Source of the DNA: Nemertoderma westbladi
Lineage: Eukaryota > Xenacoelomorpha > Nemertodermatida > Nemertodermatidae
Assembly: GCA_032718475.1 (NCBI GenBank)
Contig: JAUCBJ010005484.1
Span: 1-29,554 of the forward strand
Length of the DNA stretch: 29,554 nt
Direction of reading: 5' to 3'
Shown: in pieces, positions 28,960 to 29,554 of the stretch
How positions within the stretch are numbered: position 1 is the stretch's first letter
Layout of the letters: every line of letters starts with the position of its first letter
Translations under genes and position numbers: made by a program
The notes under the pieces: generated by a model
Told to the model about the DNA's origin: nothing
What the model saw: only the letters and a program-made list of their open reading frames with translations
Databases searched by the model: none

Positions 28960-29554
28960 GTCCAAAAGAACATAAACTTTTATATTTTTATTTCAATATT
29001 TCATTACTTTAAATACATTATTTCTACATTATTTTAATTCAATAAACCTACATTACATAATATACTTATTTTATTAAACATTGCTTATTTTAAGAATAAA
29101 ACTACTAACTTAAAACATTTTATTTTATTAATTTTTAAGTATTTTAATATTTTAATGTGTTGTTTGTTTCTATTTTAAGATTACTATCGTACAGACTTAT
29201 TTTAATTTATTTTATGTATTTTAAAAATAATTCACTACATACTTATTTTATATTGTATATCGCATACACCAACATACTTATTCCAGTATTTTAAATACAT
29301 TATTTTAATTCAATAAACCTACATTACATAATATCCTTATTTTATTAAACACGGCTTATTTTAAGAATAAAACTACTAACTTTAACTTACAATAATTAAA
29401 TCTTAAATCATTTTATTTTATTAAATTTTAAGTATTTTAATGTGCTGTTTGTTTCTATTTTAAGATCACTATCCTACAGACTTATTTTAATTTATTTTAT
29501 GTATTTTAAAAACAATATCTTACATACTTATTTTATATTGTATATCGCATACAC
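28960..29554. repeat. AT-rich tail with two tandem copies of a 271-285-bp unit
   Basis: Blocks CAATAAACCTACATTACATA (29040, 29311) and TATTGTATATCGCATACAC (near 29250 and 29536) recur in the same order 271-285 bp apart. Other shared blocks are GTTTGTTTCTATTTTAAGAT and ACAGACTTATTTTAATTTA. The second copy runs to the window end, so more may follow. It is probably duplicated 3' UTR of the preceding LINE, or a satellite seeded by it. Confidence 0.85.

Overview
This is animal nuclear DNA, almost certainly from a non-vertebrate metazoan. Three protein-coding genes of animal type are supported: a C22orf23/UPF0193 (EVG1) homologue, a multi-finger C2H2 zinc-finger gene with GT-AG introns, and a SMARCE1/BAF57 homologue (a SWI/SNF chromatin-remodelling subunit). 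They lie in AT-rich DNA full of non-LTR retrotransposon relics, a tRNA-derived SINE, DNA-transposon and foldback elements, and a 2.6-kb minisatellite. The 8-bp palindromes TAGGCCTA and TACCGGTA are strikingly frequent. I cannot assign the phylum from sequence alone. The UPF0193 family, the element mix and the long intron are compatible with a lophotrochozoan or a non-vertebrate deuterostome.

Layout. 1-3,000: a reverse-transcriptase relic (minus strand), AT-rich DNA, homopolymer tracts and one doubtful small ORF. 3,019-3,693 (minus): intact single-exon C22orf23 homologue. 3,700-5,150: its upstream intergenic DNA. 5,153-6,065: a foldback element with arms of about 400 bp. 6,376-15,515 (plus): zinc-finger gene, read as three coding exons (6376-7931, 14694-14897, 15491-15515) separated by a 6.76-kb and a 0.59-kb intron. 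Intron 1 is a transposon graveyard. It holds a dispersed repeat, a second RT relic, a second foldback element of the same family, and a 4.2-kb hAT-type element (12-bp inverted termini, perfect 8-bp target duplication). That hAT element itself contains a Harbinger-like MITE, a 5'-truncated CR1/L2-like LINE, a SINE and another repeat relic. 16,363-18,978 (minus): intronless SMARCE1 homologue, convergent with the zinc-finger gene, with an unusual C-terminal third made of GPIMSQQ-like repeats.

19,000-29,554 has no gene I can support. It contains copies of dispersed repeats, a 117-bp hairpin, a 59-copy array of a 44-bp monomer with a 12-monomer higher-order duplication (21,901-24,496), an RT tail relic, a complete 818-bp foldback element with mirrored 21-nt C and G tracts, a damaged relative of it, a 71-bp MITE with a 9-bp target duplication, a foldback built from a 12-bp GCAACTT module, and the 3' end of another LINE with a duplicated AT-rich tail.

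The genes do not form an operon or pathway. The strongest unusual signals are: (i) foldback families whose two arms carry G/C homopolymers of matched length, (ii) the A-box-like 44-bp minisatellite with higher-order structure, (iii) the nested hAT element, and (iv) the intronless SMARCE1 with a repeat-expanded tail.
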